A stretch of 44,352 nucleotides of DNA, taken from the NCBI GenBank assembly GCA_964424455.1, contig CAYRJA010000013.1:1-44352 (forward strand). The letters run 5' to 3'. The notes beneath the pieces were generated by a model that saw nothing but the letters and a program-made list of their open reading frames with translations, was not told the origin of the DNA and did no database searches. The position numbers and the translations under genes are program-made. Positions 18,801 to 27,403 of this stretch are shown in pieces (position 1 is the stretch's first letter; every line of letters begins with the position of its first letter). This DNA is from CAYRJA01 sp964424455. Lineage in GTDB: Bacteria > Bacteroidota > Bacteroidia > Chitinophagales > UBA10324.

Positions 18801-19188
18801 GCGAAGTATCTGTAACAGAGTCTAACTGTTCACGCAGTTGAAGAATGTTTAATAACCTGTCCTGTACATTTGAAAAATGCACTCCTATAATTTGTGCCGC
18901 CTGTGCATGAGAAATAACTTTACCGAGTTTGTAGTAGTGAATCAGCGGAAGGATTACCCACCGAGCCAATACAAAAATACTCCCACCAATAAGAGCCCAG
19001 AATAAAATGGTACGAACTGTAACAGAAAAGTACAAAAAATACTCAGACACACTTGCCAGCAGAAATGCTGCAATCAGAATACTACCCGCATAAATGGAGC
19101 CACGCAAAAGCTGATTGATATAGTACTTGCGTACAAATGCATCCAGCTTCTGAATCAGCAGTTGGTAGTTGTCGTTGTATTTACTCAC
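15823..19188 (-). CDS. DUF4175 family membrane protein with very long coiled coil
   Basis: A 1121-residue protein. It has two membrane helices near residues 27-75 (GSIYAGSILIAAFLLASV and TILFWALIGGSIFVLARWVI), a third near 155-175 (FLIPPALIFVLLLFSAP), a beta-rich exposed region to about residue 500, and then some 500 residues of coiled coil rich in Gln, Lys, Asp and Leu, including QKNAAKKMKDMANKMGEAMD. A Gly/Pro/Met-rich linker and a run of QAAQLAAQQAA lie near residue 970. This arrangement is DUF4175, found in Bacteroidota and some Alphaproteobacteria; function unknown. It is first in a same-strand series with the RsbW-like gene and ybeY, but those seem to have their own promoter. Confidence 0.88.
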   Translation of the reverse strand: MSKYNDNYQLLIQKLDAFVRKYYINQLLRGSIYAGSILIAAFLLASVSEYFLYFSVTVRTILFWALIGGSIFVLARWVILPLIHYYKLGKVISHAQAAQIIGVHFSNVQDRLLNILQLREQLDSVTDTSLIEASINQKAETLRPVPFTHAINLSVNRRYLKFLIPPALIFVLLLFSAPNIIKDSAIRLLHHDTYFEKKAPFQFTVTNKNLTALQYQDFDLDIKVAGNMLPNEAFINIDGYPYKLTKKSPSEFSYRIPKLQKSIDFNFSANGFDSKKFHLEVLPKPLIIKFETKLNYPSYTGKKNETLTNIGDLSVPQGTKINWEFFTQNTKQVSIRIDNKIQNVPPAGNELFSFAQQVVKDKPYTIFVSGEKTNNADSINYSITVVPDMYPSISVNGMQDSANRKYLYFAGEAGDDYGLKKLELKHRITGENEDTDNKNFTVTPVSIEQQKQVKFTQFWDLNTLNLKPGDKLDYYFEVWDNDGVNGSKSSRTQTMSYRMPTAKEMEKQQSENNKDIKKDLESAIKDAQQLSKQFDDLQNNLLQKKELNWEDKKKIQDLLDRQKEVQSKIENVQNKFNDNLQQQQDFQKQSQDILDKQKQLQDLANQLLTPEMKEMIDKLQKMLEQLNKDNALDQLKDQKLNNDQMQKEMDRMLSLFKKLEMEQKFNATKDKLDSLASKQEALSKETEDKKNTDKTDELNKKQEEINKQFDDLKRDLQDLDKMNKELEDPEDLPDTKQDQQDIDKELQNSSDQLQKKNNSKASQSQKNAAKKMKDMANKMGEAMDAAQMQGLELDMQALRQILKNLIKTSFDQEDLLNSSKLINIYNPKYLQLMKDQHTLSDNIAMIEDSIQALSKRVFQIKSYADKQIKDINKNLDDGINYLEQRQPRIAASNQQLVMMGLNNLALMFDEVLQQMQQEMDSKSGKPGSGMCNKPGGMGKKPSMSNLSKMQKQLNDKMNELGEQIKNGQKPGQKPGQQGQMSSQQAAQLAAQQAAIRDALRQLSDQLNKDGKGSLGNLEQLQKQMEETEKQLVNKQLNTETLKRQQDILTKLLEAEKSERERDQDNTRQSTSGQDIVHTVPPSIEEYLKKKQAEIELYKTVPPNLKPFYKNLVEEYYKSINQ

Positions 19189-19288
19189 TTAAAATTAAAT
19201 TTCTTGTCTCTGAAAAATCGGCGCTTAAAATACTGTAAAAGAAAGCGTTAAAATTACAATTACAGAGGGGAATGGGCAAAAATAAATC

Positions 19289-20170
19289 TCACTCTTGTTT
19301 TCGGCTTGCCAGATACACTCCGGTAAAAATCAGTAATGTAGCAACGGCTTTGTAAATATTTATTTCATCTCTGCCAAGAAGTACTGCCACAAAAGTGGCA
19401 ACAGCCGGCTGCATATAAATATAAATTCCAACCACCGATGGAGAAGCATCCCGCAATCCATAAATATTCAGCAGATAAGCAAGGAAAGTAGTGGCTATAA
19501 CTATGAACGCAAGCTCAAACCAGATAACCGTTGTTAAAGCGCTCCAGTCCACTGAATGAAACTCATTCCAACTGAAAGGAATGGTTAATATCCACCCGAA
19601 AAAGAAGCCCCAGAGAATAACGGTAAGCGGATGATATTTTTTCATCAGCGGTTTAACTATAACCAGATATACAGCATAAGAAGTAGCATTAAGAAAAATA
19701 AATACATCACCTAATAATTCATCTGATGAAAACGAAACTTCTTTCCCAAAAGATATAATTATTAGTGCGCCACACAGACCAATTAAAATACCCGCAATTT
19801 TCATGGTGGTAATTCTTTCATCATGAAACAAGCCGGAGAGCAGTAACACTAATATTGGCGTAGTAGTCATAATCAGCGCTGCATTTATCGGCGCAGCTAA
19901 CGATATTCCTTTAAAGAACATCAATTGATTAATCGTAATACCAAATACTCCACATAGGATGAGCAGTAATATATCCTGCCTTTGTATTCTCTCTCTTATA
20001 AACGCTTTCTGACAGGCAAAAAACAATGCAAGCGAAACAGTTACGCGAATCAATACCGCTCCATAAGGTTTGATATAATGAGGTGTTACATCTTTTGCGA
20101 CAACAAAACTTATCCCATAAATCAGGTTGGCAATAAATAAGAACAGATGCGCTCTGAAATTTTTAATCAT
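19289..20170 (-). CDS. EamA/DMT family transporter
   Basis: A 293-residue integral membrane protein with ten predicted helices in two EamA repeats: repeat one starts HLFLFIANLIYGISFVVAK and contains GITINQLMFFKGISLAAPINAALI; repeat two starts GDVFIFLNATSYAVYLVIV and contains YGLRDASPSVVGIYIYMQPAVATFVAVLLGRDE. The positions of the conserved prolines and glycines fit the drug/metabolite exporter superfamily. Substrate cannot be read from sequence. The gene is followed at 19188 by DUF4175 on the same strand after 100 bases. Confidence 0.9.
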   Translation of the reverse strand: MIKNFRAHLFLFIANLIYGISFVVAKDVTPHYIKPYGAVLIRVTVSLALFFACQKAFIRERIQRQDILLLILCGVFGITINQLMFFKGISLAAPINAALIMTTTPILVLLLSGLFHDERITTMKIAGILIGLCGALIIISFGKEVSFSSDELLGDVFIFLNATSYAVYLVIVKPLMKKYHPLTVILWGFFFGWILTIPFSWNEFHSVDWSALTTVIWFELAFIVIATTFLAYLLNIYGLRDASPSVVGIYIYMQPAVATFVAVLLGRDEINIYKAVATLLIFTGVYLASRKQE

Positions 20171-20175
20171 GCCGG

Positions 20176-20183
20176 CAAATGTA
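20176..20183 (-). promoter_or_regulatory. -7 element TACATTTG for the EamA gene
   Basis: Exact TAnnTTTG on the minus strand, five bases from the ATG at 20170. It overlaps one arm of the TGTAACA inverted pair at 20180-20200. Confidence 0.45.
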
Positions 20184-20200
20184 ACAGTCGCTTTGTTACA
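20180..20200 (-). terminator. Hairpin from an inverted pair of TGTAACA words
   Basis: TGTAACA (20180-20186) and TGTTACA (20194-20200) form a 7-bp stem with a 7-base loop, 22 bases past the stop of the preceding minus-strand gene. Read on the minus strand it is followed by TTTGCC. It may end that transcript, and it overlaps the EamA promoter. Paired uptake words used as terminators are known in Haemophilus and Neisseria; the parallel here is inference. Confidence 0.4.
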
Positions 20201-20221
20201 GTATATTTTATTAAGCAGTAA

Positions 20222-23200
20222 CTAAAAATCTGTTCCAAGAGACAGAACCAAAAGCGGCTTACTGAAAATGCCGCTATCGAATCCACGGGCATAATCCAAA
20301 CGGACAAAGTAGCCGAGAAAGGTTGTGTGGATGCCCATACCATAGCCAATAATTACCGGCTGCCGGAAATAATTCACCTTTACTGTAACAGGTCCCTGTG
20401 TAATAACTGTAGTGTTAAACGGATTATCCTGACTGTAAGGCGACAGCCCTTGCCATGCGCTTCCGACATCGCCAAACCAGCTAATCTGAAAGTTCCGGAT
20501 AAATTCGGAGCGGATAGGTGTGTTAATGAAGTAAGAAAACACGGGAAATCGGATTTCAGTATTCACCAGCGCTACTGTATTTCCGTTACGTGCATTTTGA
20601 GTAAACCCGCGAACATTGGTTGCTAAAGTTTGAAACGCATAACCGGCATCTTGCGACACGGTTGTCTGAGTGTTGAAAGACGGCGATGGTAGCAATTGAT
20701 TTTCCACTCCACCCAGATAATAAACTATTTTCCCACTGCCCCATGAGGTGGCTGCATTGAAGCGTGTTGCCCAAACTATGTTCCGGTGTATCTTCTGATA
20801 ATAGCGCGCATCAACACCTGCGGCAAACAGCATCGGACCCTTATCAGCAATCAACCGCTGAATGTCTCCGTAAATTTTGTACCGTGTTCCGTTCAGAATA
20901 TTTGTTTGAACTTTTATGGTATTGTCAAAAACATATTCTCCACGGAATGATACCCAGTTTTCATTGTAATCCTTCAGATCTAAACTAAAAATATCGGTAG
21001 CAAGAAATACTACCTTTTCATTGCGATAAGAAAAAATCCCGCGCAAGCTCTTTGTATAATCCAGCGGATAGCGGAGTGCCGCTTCCGCATAACTTGTTTT
21101 TGCTTTTGCATTTACAGGATAAATCCACACAGGCGAAGCATCGTAGCTGCGGTTGTCTGTTTTGCGATAGAAAGTATAACGCTTATCAAGACGATGCTTC
21201 AAATCCTCAAATGAAATAAAGTATTCTGTGTTCCAGTTCAGATTGGTAGGCATCCTGAATCCTCCTGTAACACGATAATCTTCAAACAAATCTGCCGTGC
21301 CTACTCGGATAAACGCATTCAGATTCGGATTAACAAACTGACCTCCGTTACTCGCAAAACTCTGGTATCGGTTTACAATTAAACTGTTATCAAACTGACT
21401 CACCACATAAGTAGTTGAAAACTTGGTGACATAAGGCAGAATTTTTGAAAACTTAATACGGTTTTGTTTACTGAGTGAAGTAAAATTTTCTTCTTCTGTT
21501 TCAATCGGAAAAATTTCATTTGCAGGATCGGAAAATTCAGATTGAAAAAGAGATTTCACCATCTTACTCGAATCTGATTTCAGCGAATCGGTCAGAGTAA
21601 TTTGCGGAGAAGAAACAACAGGCTGGTTCGCTTTCTTCTGCAAATTTCCATACGAGGTATTATTCAGCAATGGAACTGTTGCCAGATTAATTTCTTTCTG
21701 AACTTTTGTTTTGTAAAAGAAATACTTGCCGTCTTTCAGAAGTAATTCTCCTATATAACCCGCTTTCAAAGCAGTTTCCTGCTCCATAATTCCCGAACTA
21801 TAGTTTGTGTTAGTGTAAGTATGCGCCACATCCCGAAACACAGGAATCTCCTTTGTCGAATCCGGTGATAACACCCGAGCCGCAATCAGCGAATCAATAT
21901 TATACTTAGGATTCAGTACCGTTGAATCTGGGAAATAGTAGTAATGGTCATAATGGTCAAATACACTGTCAATATAAGCTATATAACGGTTCTTAATACC
22001 ATTGCGGTCGCTGATGTAAGCAAAGAAATTATTGTTGTAAGCAATCGGATTAGATTCGTTGGCATAAGAAGTATTAGATACGCGTGTTACAATTTTATTC
22101 TTTGTTTTTGTATTATAAAAAAATAAATCAAATTTTCCCGTAGGCAGAATCGTATCCAGTTGCTGTTTGTGTAAAGTATCATCAATCCGGTTAGATGACC
22201 AGAGAATTATATCACGGTTAGAAAGTTTTACCCAGTGAGGATTCAGATCATCCCAAAAGTCATTGGTGATTTGCTCCACTTTGTAAGAGGCAATATTCAT
22301 TACATAAACATCACTCTGCCCCCTGTTTACAGCGGAAAGTATCAGCGTCCGGGAATCGCCACCAAAAGAGATAGACAGAATTTTCTGAAAGTTCGCAATC
22401 AATTTTGTCTCTGACTTTTTCTCCTCCGTATCATAAAGCCGGATATAAATTTTATTTCTTTTCTCAAACACCATAGCCAGCTTCGTTCCCGTAGGATCCC
22501 ATGCAAGCAGCGGATAAGAATAATCAATCGGCTGTGTCACATTCTTAAATCCGCCTCTCAATAAAGTTTTGTACTTGTTCTTATCAAAACTTTTCATTTT
22601 CACTTTATACTTCCCAATATCGTTACTCACATAAGCAACTTTATCTGCCATAGTATTCAGTCGGAATTGATTGTAAACAATTCCCTTTTTCATTTTCAGG
22701 AGAGCTTCATCAGTATCCGGCGGATTAGTCTTGCCCGCTTGCTCTTTAGTATAAATATCGAAGTAATACTGATACCATTCCTTCAATACCTGACGCAATG
22801 ATTTCCCAAGTACAAATGAAAAACCGCTTTCAGTACTGCGGTTAATACGCGTGAGATAAAGTACATTCGGAATTGCCGATGCTCCGTAGTTCTGAGCAAT
22901 GTAGTACCAAACAGACTGACCTGCAAATTTTGCATCAGCGCCCGAAAGACGACTGAACTTCTTGTATTTACCTGATAAAATTCCGTCACGCAAACGGTTA
23001 TCCAATTCAGCGCTCCACGATTCACTGACGTAGGACGCAAGTCCTTCCGTGTACCAATCAGGCAGATTCAGCAAAACCGCATTCTGTAACACTTCCTGAA
23101 TATTGCCACCGTACATCATACTCTCAAGACAAATTTTAGCAACACCTTCGCGAATTTGTTTCAGAAGATGATGATGGTTACCGTCAAAATATATAAACAT

Positions 23201-23566
23201 TTTGTTTCCGATAATTTTCGTAGTGCCGCCCGTGTTGTTCGATTCCACCCCGTACCCGATATTACTTTGCTTCAGGTCGCTGAGATTGTTATAAACCAGA
23301 ATATCCACCTTATCACTTAGTTTATATTCGAGCTTGTCTTCTACGCTGTCCAACTCTCTCTCCGCAGCTATAATGGTAAACTTGCCCAGTTCCTGTCCGC
23401 CTAAATAAAAATAAACTGCAAACCGTTCACTCTGATAATACGACCAGATAAAATCTTTGTACTGCACCCGGTTTTGCCCAAACTCTTCCTGTGTAGTTTG
23501 TGCCCGCAGACTTAAACTTAAAACTGTAACAGTTAATAAAAGAAAAATTATTCTCACCATCCGCAT
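20222..23566 (-). CDS. Pseudo-peptidase MA / TolB-like propeller / outer-membrane barrel protein
   Basis: About 1114 residues with signal peptide (MVRIIFLLLTVTVLSLSLRAQ). Residues ~30-270 resemble a gluzincin (peptidase MA-like) domain with LPDWYTEGLASYVSESW, but the zinc helix reads IREGVAKICLE where HExxH is expected, so it should be inactive. Next come blades like YSYPLLAWDPTGTKLAMVFE and LNPHWVKLSNRDIILWSSNR of a TolB/WD40-type propeller. The last ~400 residues look like an Omp85/surface-antigen beta barrel ending TTFLGYFVRLDYARGFDSG and a terminal aromatic (GTDF). An outer-membrane role is inferred. The frame extends upstream to 23659, but I start it at 23566 because that ATG leads into the signal peptide and a -7 element lies just before it; the longer start would overlap the divergent gene. 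Confidence 0.82.
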   Translation of the reverse strand: MRMVRIIFLLLTVTVLSLSLRAQTTQEEFGQNRVQYKDFIWSYYQSERFAVYFYLGGQELGKFTIIAAERELDSVEDKLEYKLSDKVDILVYNNLSDLKQSNIGYGVESNNTGGTTKIIGNKMFIYFDGNHHHLLKQIREGVAKICLESMMYGGNIQEVLQNAVLLNLPDWYTEGLASYVSESWSAELDNRLRDGILSGKYKKFSRLSGADAKFAGQSVWYYIAQNYGASAIPNVLYLTRINRSTESGFSFVLGKSLRQVLKEWYQYYFDIYTKEQAGKTNPPDTDEALLKMKKGIVYNQFRLNTMADKVAYVSNDIGKYKVKMKSFDKNKYKTLLRGGFKNVTQPIDYSYPLLAWDPTGTKLAMVFEKRNKIYIRLYDTEEKKSETKLIANFQKILSISFGGDSRTLILSAVNRGQSDVYVMNIASYKVEQITNDFWDDLNPHWVKLSNRDIILWSSNRIDDTLHKQQLDTILPTGKFDLFFYNTKTKNKIVTRVSNTSYANESNPIAYNNNFFAYISDRNGIKNRYIAYIDSVFDHYDHYYYFPDSTVLNPKYNIDSLIAARVLSPDSTKEIPVFRDVAHTYTNTNYSSGIMEQETALKAGYIGELLLKDGKYFFYKTKVQKEINLATVPLLNNTSYGNLQKKANQPVVSSPQITLTDSLKSDSSKMVKSLFQSEFSDPANEIFPIETEEENFTSLSKQNRIKFSKILPYVTKFSTTYVVSQFDNSLIVNRYQSFASNGGQFVNPNLNAFIRVGTADLFEDYRVTGGFRMPTNLNWNTEYFISFEDLKHRLDKRYTFYRKTDNRSYDASPVWIYPVNAKAKTSYAEAALRYPLDYTKSLRGIFSYRNEKVVFLATDIFSLDLKDYNENWVSFRGEYVFDNTIKVQTNILNGTRYKIYGDIQRLIADKGPMLFAAGVDARYYQKIHRNIVWATRFNAATSWGSGKIVYYLGGVENQLLPSPSFNTQTTVSQDAGYAFQTLATNVRGFTQNARNGNTVALVNTEIRFPVFSYFINTPIRSEFIRNFQISWFGDVGSAWQGLSPYSQDNPFNTTVITQGPVTVKVNYFRQPVIIGYGMGIHTTFLGYFVRLDYARGFDSGIFSKPLLVLSLGTDF

Positions 23567-23573
23567 TGAATTA

Positions 23574-23581
23574 CAAAAGTA
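23574..23581 (-). promoter_or_regulatory. -7 element TACTTTTG for the pseudo-peptidase gene
   Basis: Exact TAnnTTTG match seven bases before the ATG at 23566, supporting the shorter start. Confidence 0.5.
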
Positions 23582-23617
23582 ATAAATCCGACCTTTAACG
23601 GATTCTTTCATATAAAG

Positions 23618-23625
23618 TATCTTTG
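23618..23625 (+). promoter_or_regulatory. -7 element TATCTTTG for the MBL-fold gene
   Basis: Exact TAnnTTTG match 22 bases before the TTG start at 23648, in the divergent intergenic region. Confidence 0.55.
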
Positions 23626-23647
23626 CAACCGACAAAAACAGTTCCCT

Positions 23648-24295
23648 TTGCAACTCCACTTCTTCACATTCAATCCCTTTCAGGAAAACACTTATATACT
23701 GTATGACGATACCAAACAGTGCATCATTATTGACCCTGGATGCTATTCTCCCGAAGAAAAAGAAGAGTTGATTTCATTCATTACTTCTCAAAAACTTCAA
23801 CCCGTTCTGCTGCTCAATACCCACAGCCATATTGACCATTGTCTCGGTAACAAGTTTATAAAAGACAAATTCAACATCCCCTTTCTGATGAATGAGCAAG
23901 AGTTAAAAGTCTTACACGCATCGCCCGAAGTCGGTCGCATGTATGGAATTTTTATGGAGCCCTCACCTGAACCCGACAAATTATTGGAAGAAGGTGATGA
24001 AGTAACTTTTGGTAACACAAAACTGAAAGTAATCTTCACTCCCGGCCATTCTCCCGGAAGCATTTCGTTCTACAATGAAAAAGAAAAAATACTGATTTCA
24101 GGAGATGTTCTGTTTCACGGAAGCATTGGTCGTTACGATTTACCCGGCGGCGATTACGAAACACTGATGAAAAGCATTACCAACAAACTCTTACCACTCC
24201 CCAATGAAACAAAAATATTTTCAGGACACGGAGGTGTTACAACTATAGGAAAGGAGAAACAGACGAATCCGTTCGTTCTTGAATATATATCCTGA
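23648..24295 (+). CDS. MBL-fold metallo-hydrolase (glyoxalase II-like)
   Basis: A 215-residue metallo-beta-lactamase-fold protein. The metal ligands are in LLNTHSHIDHCLGNKF (HxHxDH), FTPGHSPGSISFY, LISGDVLFHGSIGRYDLPGGD and the final IFSGHGGVTTIGKE. This is the short GloB-like form without the long C-terminal helical domain of true glyoxalase II; thioesterase activity on a glutathione-like or other thioester is likely but the substrate is unknown. The start is TTG at 23648: no ATG or GTG fits in frame, and the TTG directly precedes the conserved QLHFFTFNPFQENTYIL. Confidence 0.9.
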   Translation: MQLHFFTFNPFQENTYILYDDTKQCIIIDPGCYSPEEKEELISFITSQKLQPVLLLNTHSHIDHCLGNKFIKDKFNIPFLMNEQELKVLHASPEVGRMYGIFMEPSPEPDKLLEEGDEVTFGNTKLKVIFTPGHSPGSISFYNEKEKILISGDVLFHGSIGRYDLPGGDYETLMKSITNKLLPLPNETKIFSGHGGVTTIGKEKQTNPFVLEYIS

Positions 24296-24449
24296 CCGTC
24301 TGAAGAGATTTCGGATTAAGATTCATAGGGGACAAATCAGAAATCACACAGTTTTATTTCAACAAAATAAAATATTGCTAATATGGTATATATATAAGTA
24401 TATTGGCGAAATTTTTTAAAACTAAATCTTAAAAACAAGCTCAACCCAC

Positions 24450-27338
24450 ATGAGAAATTCAATTTCAATCACTCTGTTTTTTTACTTCATTTTTTTCTCA
24501 TCACATCTGATGGCACAAAGCCAGCTTTGTCTTGCAATTGGCGGCACATTAGATGATCAGGGACGAACATTAGTACAAACGCCCGACAGCGGATATGTTA
24601 TTGCCGGCGAAACAAAATCAGGAGCAGGAGGCAAGGATGCTTTCTTTACCAAGATTGATAAAAAGGGTGTTACACAATGGACTCGCCTCGTTGGCGGCGC
24701 AGCAGATGATTATGTTCATTCCATTATCCTGACAAATGATGGTGGCTTTGCCGCTGCCGGATGGACAAATTCATTCGGAAACGCAGGAGATGTCTATGTA
24801 ATAAAGTTAGATAAAAACGGTGTAATGCAATGGACGCGTGCGGTTGGAACGGTAGCAGGAAATGAACAGGGAGAACAAATTATTCAAACATCTGATGGAG
24901 GATATGCTATTGCAGGCAATACGAATGTAAACGGACAAGACATGTATCTGGTAAAATTGAAAGCAGACGGAAGTTTTGATTGGGACAAAAAAGTCGGACA
25001 ACTCGCAGGCGCAAATTCTGTTGCAGACAATGCCTATTCATTGACTGAAGCACATGGAGGAGGATATGTTCTTTGCGGAAATACCTATTGGTACACAGGT
25101 GTTGTTGCCACTTCTTCAACAGATTTCTATGCAGTGAAAGTTGATGCAACAGGCAATTTTGTATGGGGTTCTGTAGTTCGTGATCCTTTTTCAGGAATAT
25201 ACGGCTTTGATTATGGCAGATCAATTACAAAGTCAAGCGATGGAGGGTATGTAATGACAGGAGAGTTTGCAAAGAAAAACCCATCCAGCGGTTTTAACTG
25301 GAAATATGGATTAGTTAAGTTAGATGGCGATGGTTCGGTAGTGTGGGTAAAATGCTTTGGCTCGCCAACCAATGATAATCAACCCAGACAAATCATTTCT
25401 ACTTCGGATAATGCTTTTGCAGTAATCGGCGGAATGTCACACCCTACTCTTGGATTACGCGAACAGTATATGGTAAAATTTGACAGCAACGGAGATGCAC
25501 TCTGGAATAAAACTTTCGGCACTACACTTTATGGCGATTGGCTCGGTACACCAAAGAAATATCCGGATTCAAATGAAGGATACGCCATTGTGCAAACCTC
25601 TGATGGCGGCTTTGCTGTTGCGGGCTATCTGGCAGATAACACCGGCGGCGGCGGAGATCAGGAAATTCATTTTGTAAAATTTGATGCGGCAATTAATAAC
25701 TGTAACACTACATCTTCTATCGGAGATATGATACCAGTGGCAGGAACACAAGCTATGACCGGCTCGTCGGGTAATGCAGGCGGTGCTTCCCGGACTGTGA
25801 CAGACATTAATTCATTAGTTGTCTGGAATGTTATTGATTTTTGTAACACAGTTTTATCAGTTAATATAAATACTACTCCCATACTGTGTAGTTTGCCTTG
25901 CAGTGGTACTGCCACAGTTACAATCACAAGTGGTAAATCACCTTTTTCGTACCTGTGGAGTACCGGACCCGTTCAAACAACAGCTACTGCAACAGGTCTG
26001 TGTGCAGGAACCTATTCTGTAACAGTTACCGATGCATCGGGCAGCACCAATTCAGCATCTGTCAACATAGGTTCTCCTACACAACTCAGTTTAAATACTT
26101 CCTCCACCGATGCAACTTGCGGATTAGATAATGGAACGGCATCTGTTATTGCAACCGGAGGCACTTCCCCATTTACTTATTCATGGGGAACAACTCCTGC
26201 ACAGAACACACCACAGGCGACGGGACTTGCAGCAGGAACTTATATTGTAACAGTTACCGATGCAGGAGGATGCAGCGCCAACTCATCGGCTATAGTTACC
26301 AGCAGCGGCGGATCGGTTCCGGCTTCCGTCAGTATTTCCACTTCAACTACCACCATTTGTGAGGGAACATTGGTACATTTTACAGCTCTTCCTGTGAATG
26401 GCGGAAACCCTCCGCTTTTTCAATGGAAAGTGAACGGAGTTAACTCAGGAACTAATTCAGATATATTTTCCAGTTCAACTCTTTCCAATAGCGATACCGT
26501 CACTTGTGAAATGACCTCTGCTCTTCCGTGTGCATCCGGTTCACCGGCAACATCCACACCGGCTATCATAACTGTAACACCTAAACCGGAGGCAGGAGTA
26601 ATTACCGCATTACGCGATACAATTTGTTCAGGCACTCCGGCTATATTAAATGTTACAGGTCATACAGGAAATATTCAGTGGCAATCCTCACCCGGACAAG
26701 GAAATTTTCTGAATATCTCCGCAGCCACTTCCTCTGATTACATGAACATTCCTGCGCAAACCACTTATTACAGAGTTTATTCAGTCAATGGAAGCTGCAG
26801 CGATACTTCTGCTTTCCATGAGATAGTTGTTAAGCCGACACCGGTAGCTAATTTCACTTACAGCGTTTCAGGTTTAACAGTGGATTTTAATTCTTCAGGA
26901 AGCTCCGGCGATGTAACAGTATTTGAGTGGGATTTTGGTGATGGAACAAAAAGTAATGACCCCAATCCAAGCCACACCTTTGCTAAAAATGATACTTTCA
27001 AAGTTTCTCTAACAGTTTACAATGGTTCCAATTGCTCATTTACCATCAGTCAGGATATAATTATTGGAGCAGTAGGCATATCAAATGTTGAGGCAAACAA
27101 TAACTTGAATATTTATCCTGACCCGTTCAATTCTTACATTCACATTAAGAACACAGGGGTTGAAATCATTACAGTAAGAATTTATGATGTACTGGGCAGA
27201 CTGACATTAAGTGAGGATTTTAAAAATCAGAAGAATAAACTGTTGGAAATAAATACATCTTCCTTACATAAAGGAATCTATTTCCTGATAATTGAAACTA
27301 AAGAAGGAGAATACATTCAGAAGATGTTAAAACAGTAA
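24450..27338 (+). CDS. Large secreted repeat protein with SprB and PKD domains and T9SS sorting domain
   Basis: A 962-residue surface protein. After a signal peptide (FFYFIFFSSHLMAQS) come about seven repeats of a Kelch/delta-60-like unit built on DGGYAIAG and FAVAGYL with VKLDKNG (residues ~25-420). Then two SprB-type repeats (SPFSYLWSTGPVQTT ... GTYSVTVTDA and SPFTYSWGTTPAQNT ... GTYIVTVTDAGGC), Ig-like regions, a PKD domain (FEWDFGDGTKSNDPNPSHTF) and a T9SS type A sorting domain (LNIYPDPFNSYIHI ... GIYFLIIETKEGEYIQKML). SprB repeats are named from the Flavobacterium gliding adhesin, so adhesion or a role at the surface is plausible. It has a 154-base upstream gap with a weak TATATTGG (24399-24406). 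Confidence 0.9.
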   Translation: MRNSISITLFFYFIFFSSHLMAQSQLCLAIGGTLDDQGRTLVQTPDSGYVIAGETKSGAGGKDAFFTKIDKKGVTQWTRLVGGAADDYVHSIILTNDGGFAAAGWTNSFGNAGDVYVIKLDKNGVMQWTRAVGTVAGNEQGEQIIQTSDGGYAIAGNTNVNGQDMYLVKLKADGSFDWDKKVGQLAGANSVADNAYSLTEAHGGGYVLCGNTYWYTGVVATSSTDFYAVKVDATGNFVWGSVVRDPFSGIYGFDYGRSITKSSDGGYVMTGEFAKKNPSSGFNWKYGLVKLDGDGSVVWVKCFGSPTNDNQPRQIISTSDNAFAVIGGMSHPTLGLREQYMVKFDSNGDALWNKTFGTTLYGDWLGTPKKYPDSNEGYAIVQTSDGGFAVAGYLADNTGGGGDQEIHFVKFDAAINNCNTTSSIGDMIPVAGTQAMTGSSGNAGGASRTVTDINSLVVWNVIDFCNTVLSVNINTTPILCSLPCSGTATVTITSGKSPFSYLWSTGPVQTTATATGLCAGTYSVTVTDASGSTNSASVNIGSPTQLSLNTSSTDATCGLDNGTASVIATGGTSPFTYSWGTTPAQNTPQATGLAAGTYIVTVTDAGGCSANSSAIVTSSGGSVPASVSISTSTTTICEGTLVHFTALPVNGGNPPLFQWKVNGVNSGTNSDIFSSSTLSNSDTVTCEMTSALPCASGSPATSTPAIITVTPKPEAGVITALRDTICSGTPAILNVTGHTGNIQWQSSPGQGNFLNISAATSSDYMNIPAQTTYYRVYSVNGSCSDTSAFHEIVVKPTPVANFTYSVSGLTVDFNSSGSSGDVTVFEWDFGDGTKSNDPNPSHTFAKNDTFKVSLTVYNGSNCSFTISQDIIIGAVGISNVEANNNLNIYPDPFNSYIHIKNTGVEIITVRIYDVLGRLTLSEDFKNQKNKLLEINTSSLHKGIYFLIIETKEGEYIQKMLKQ

Positions 27339-27403
27339 TTTGTTTTAACGGATAGTAGCTTTCTGGAACAGAATCCGGTAATTGTGTAGTGTGAATCAGA
27401 AAT

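Noticed and set aside
23567..23659. N-terminal extension of the pseudo-peptidase gene
   Set aside because: It would overlap the divergent MBL gene and its promoter, and the signal peptide begins at 23566.
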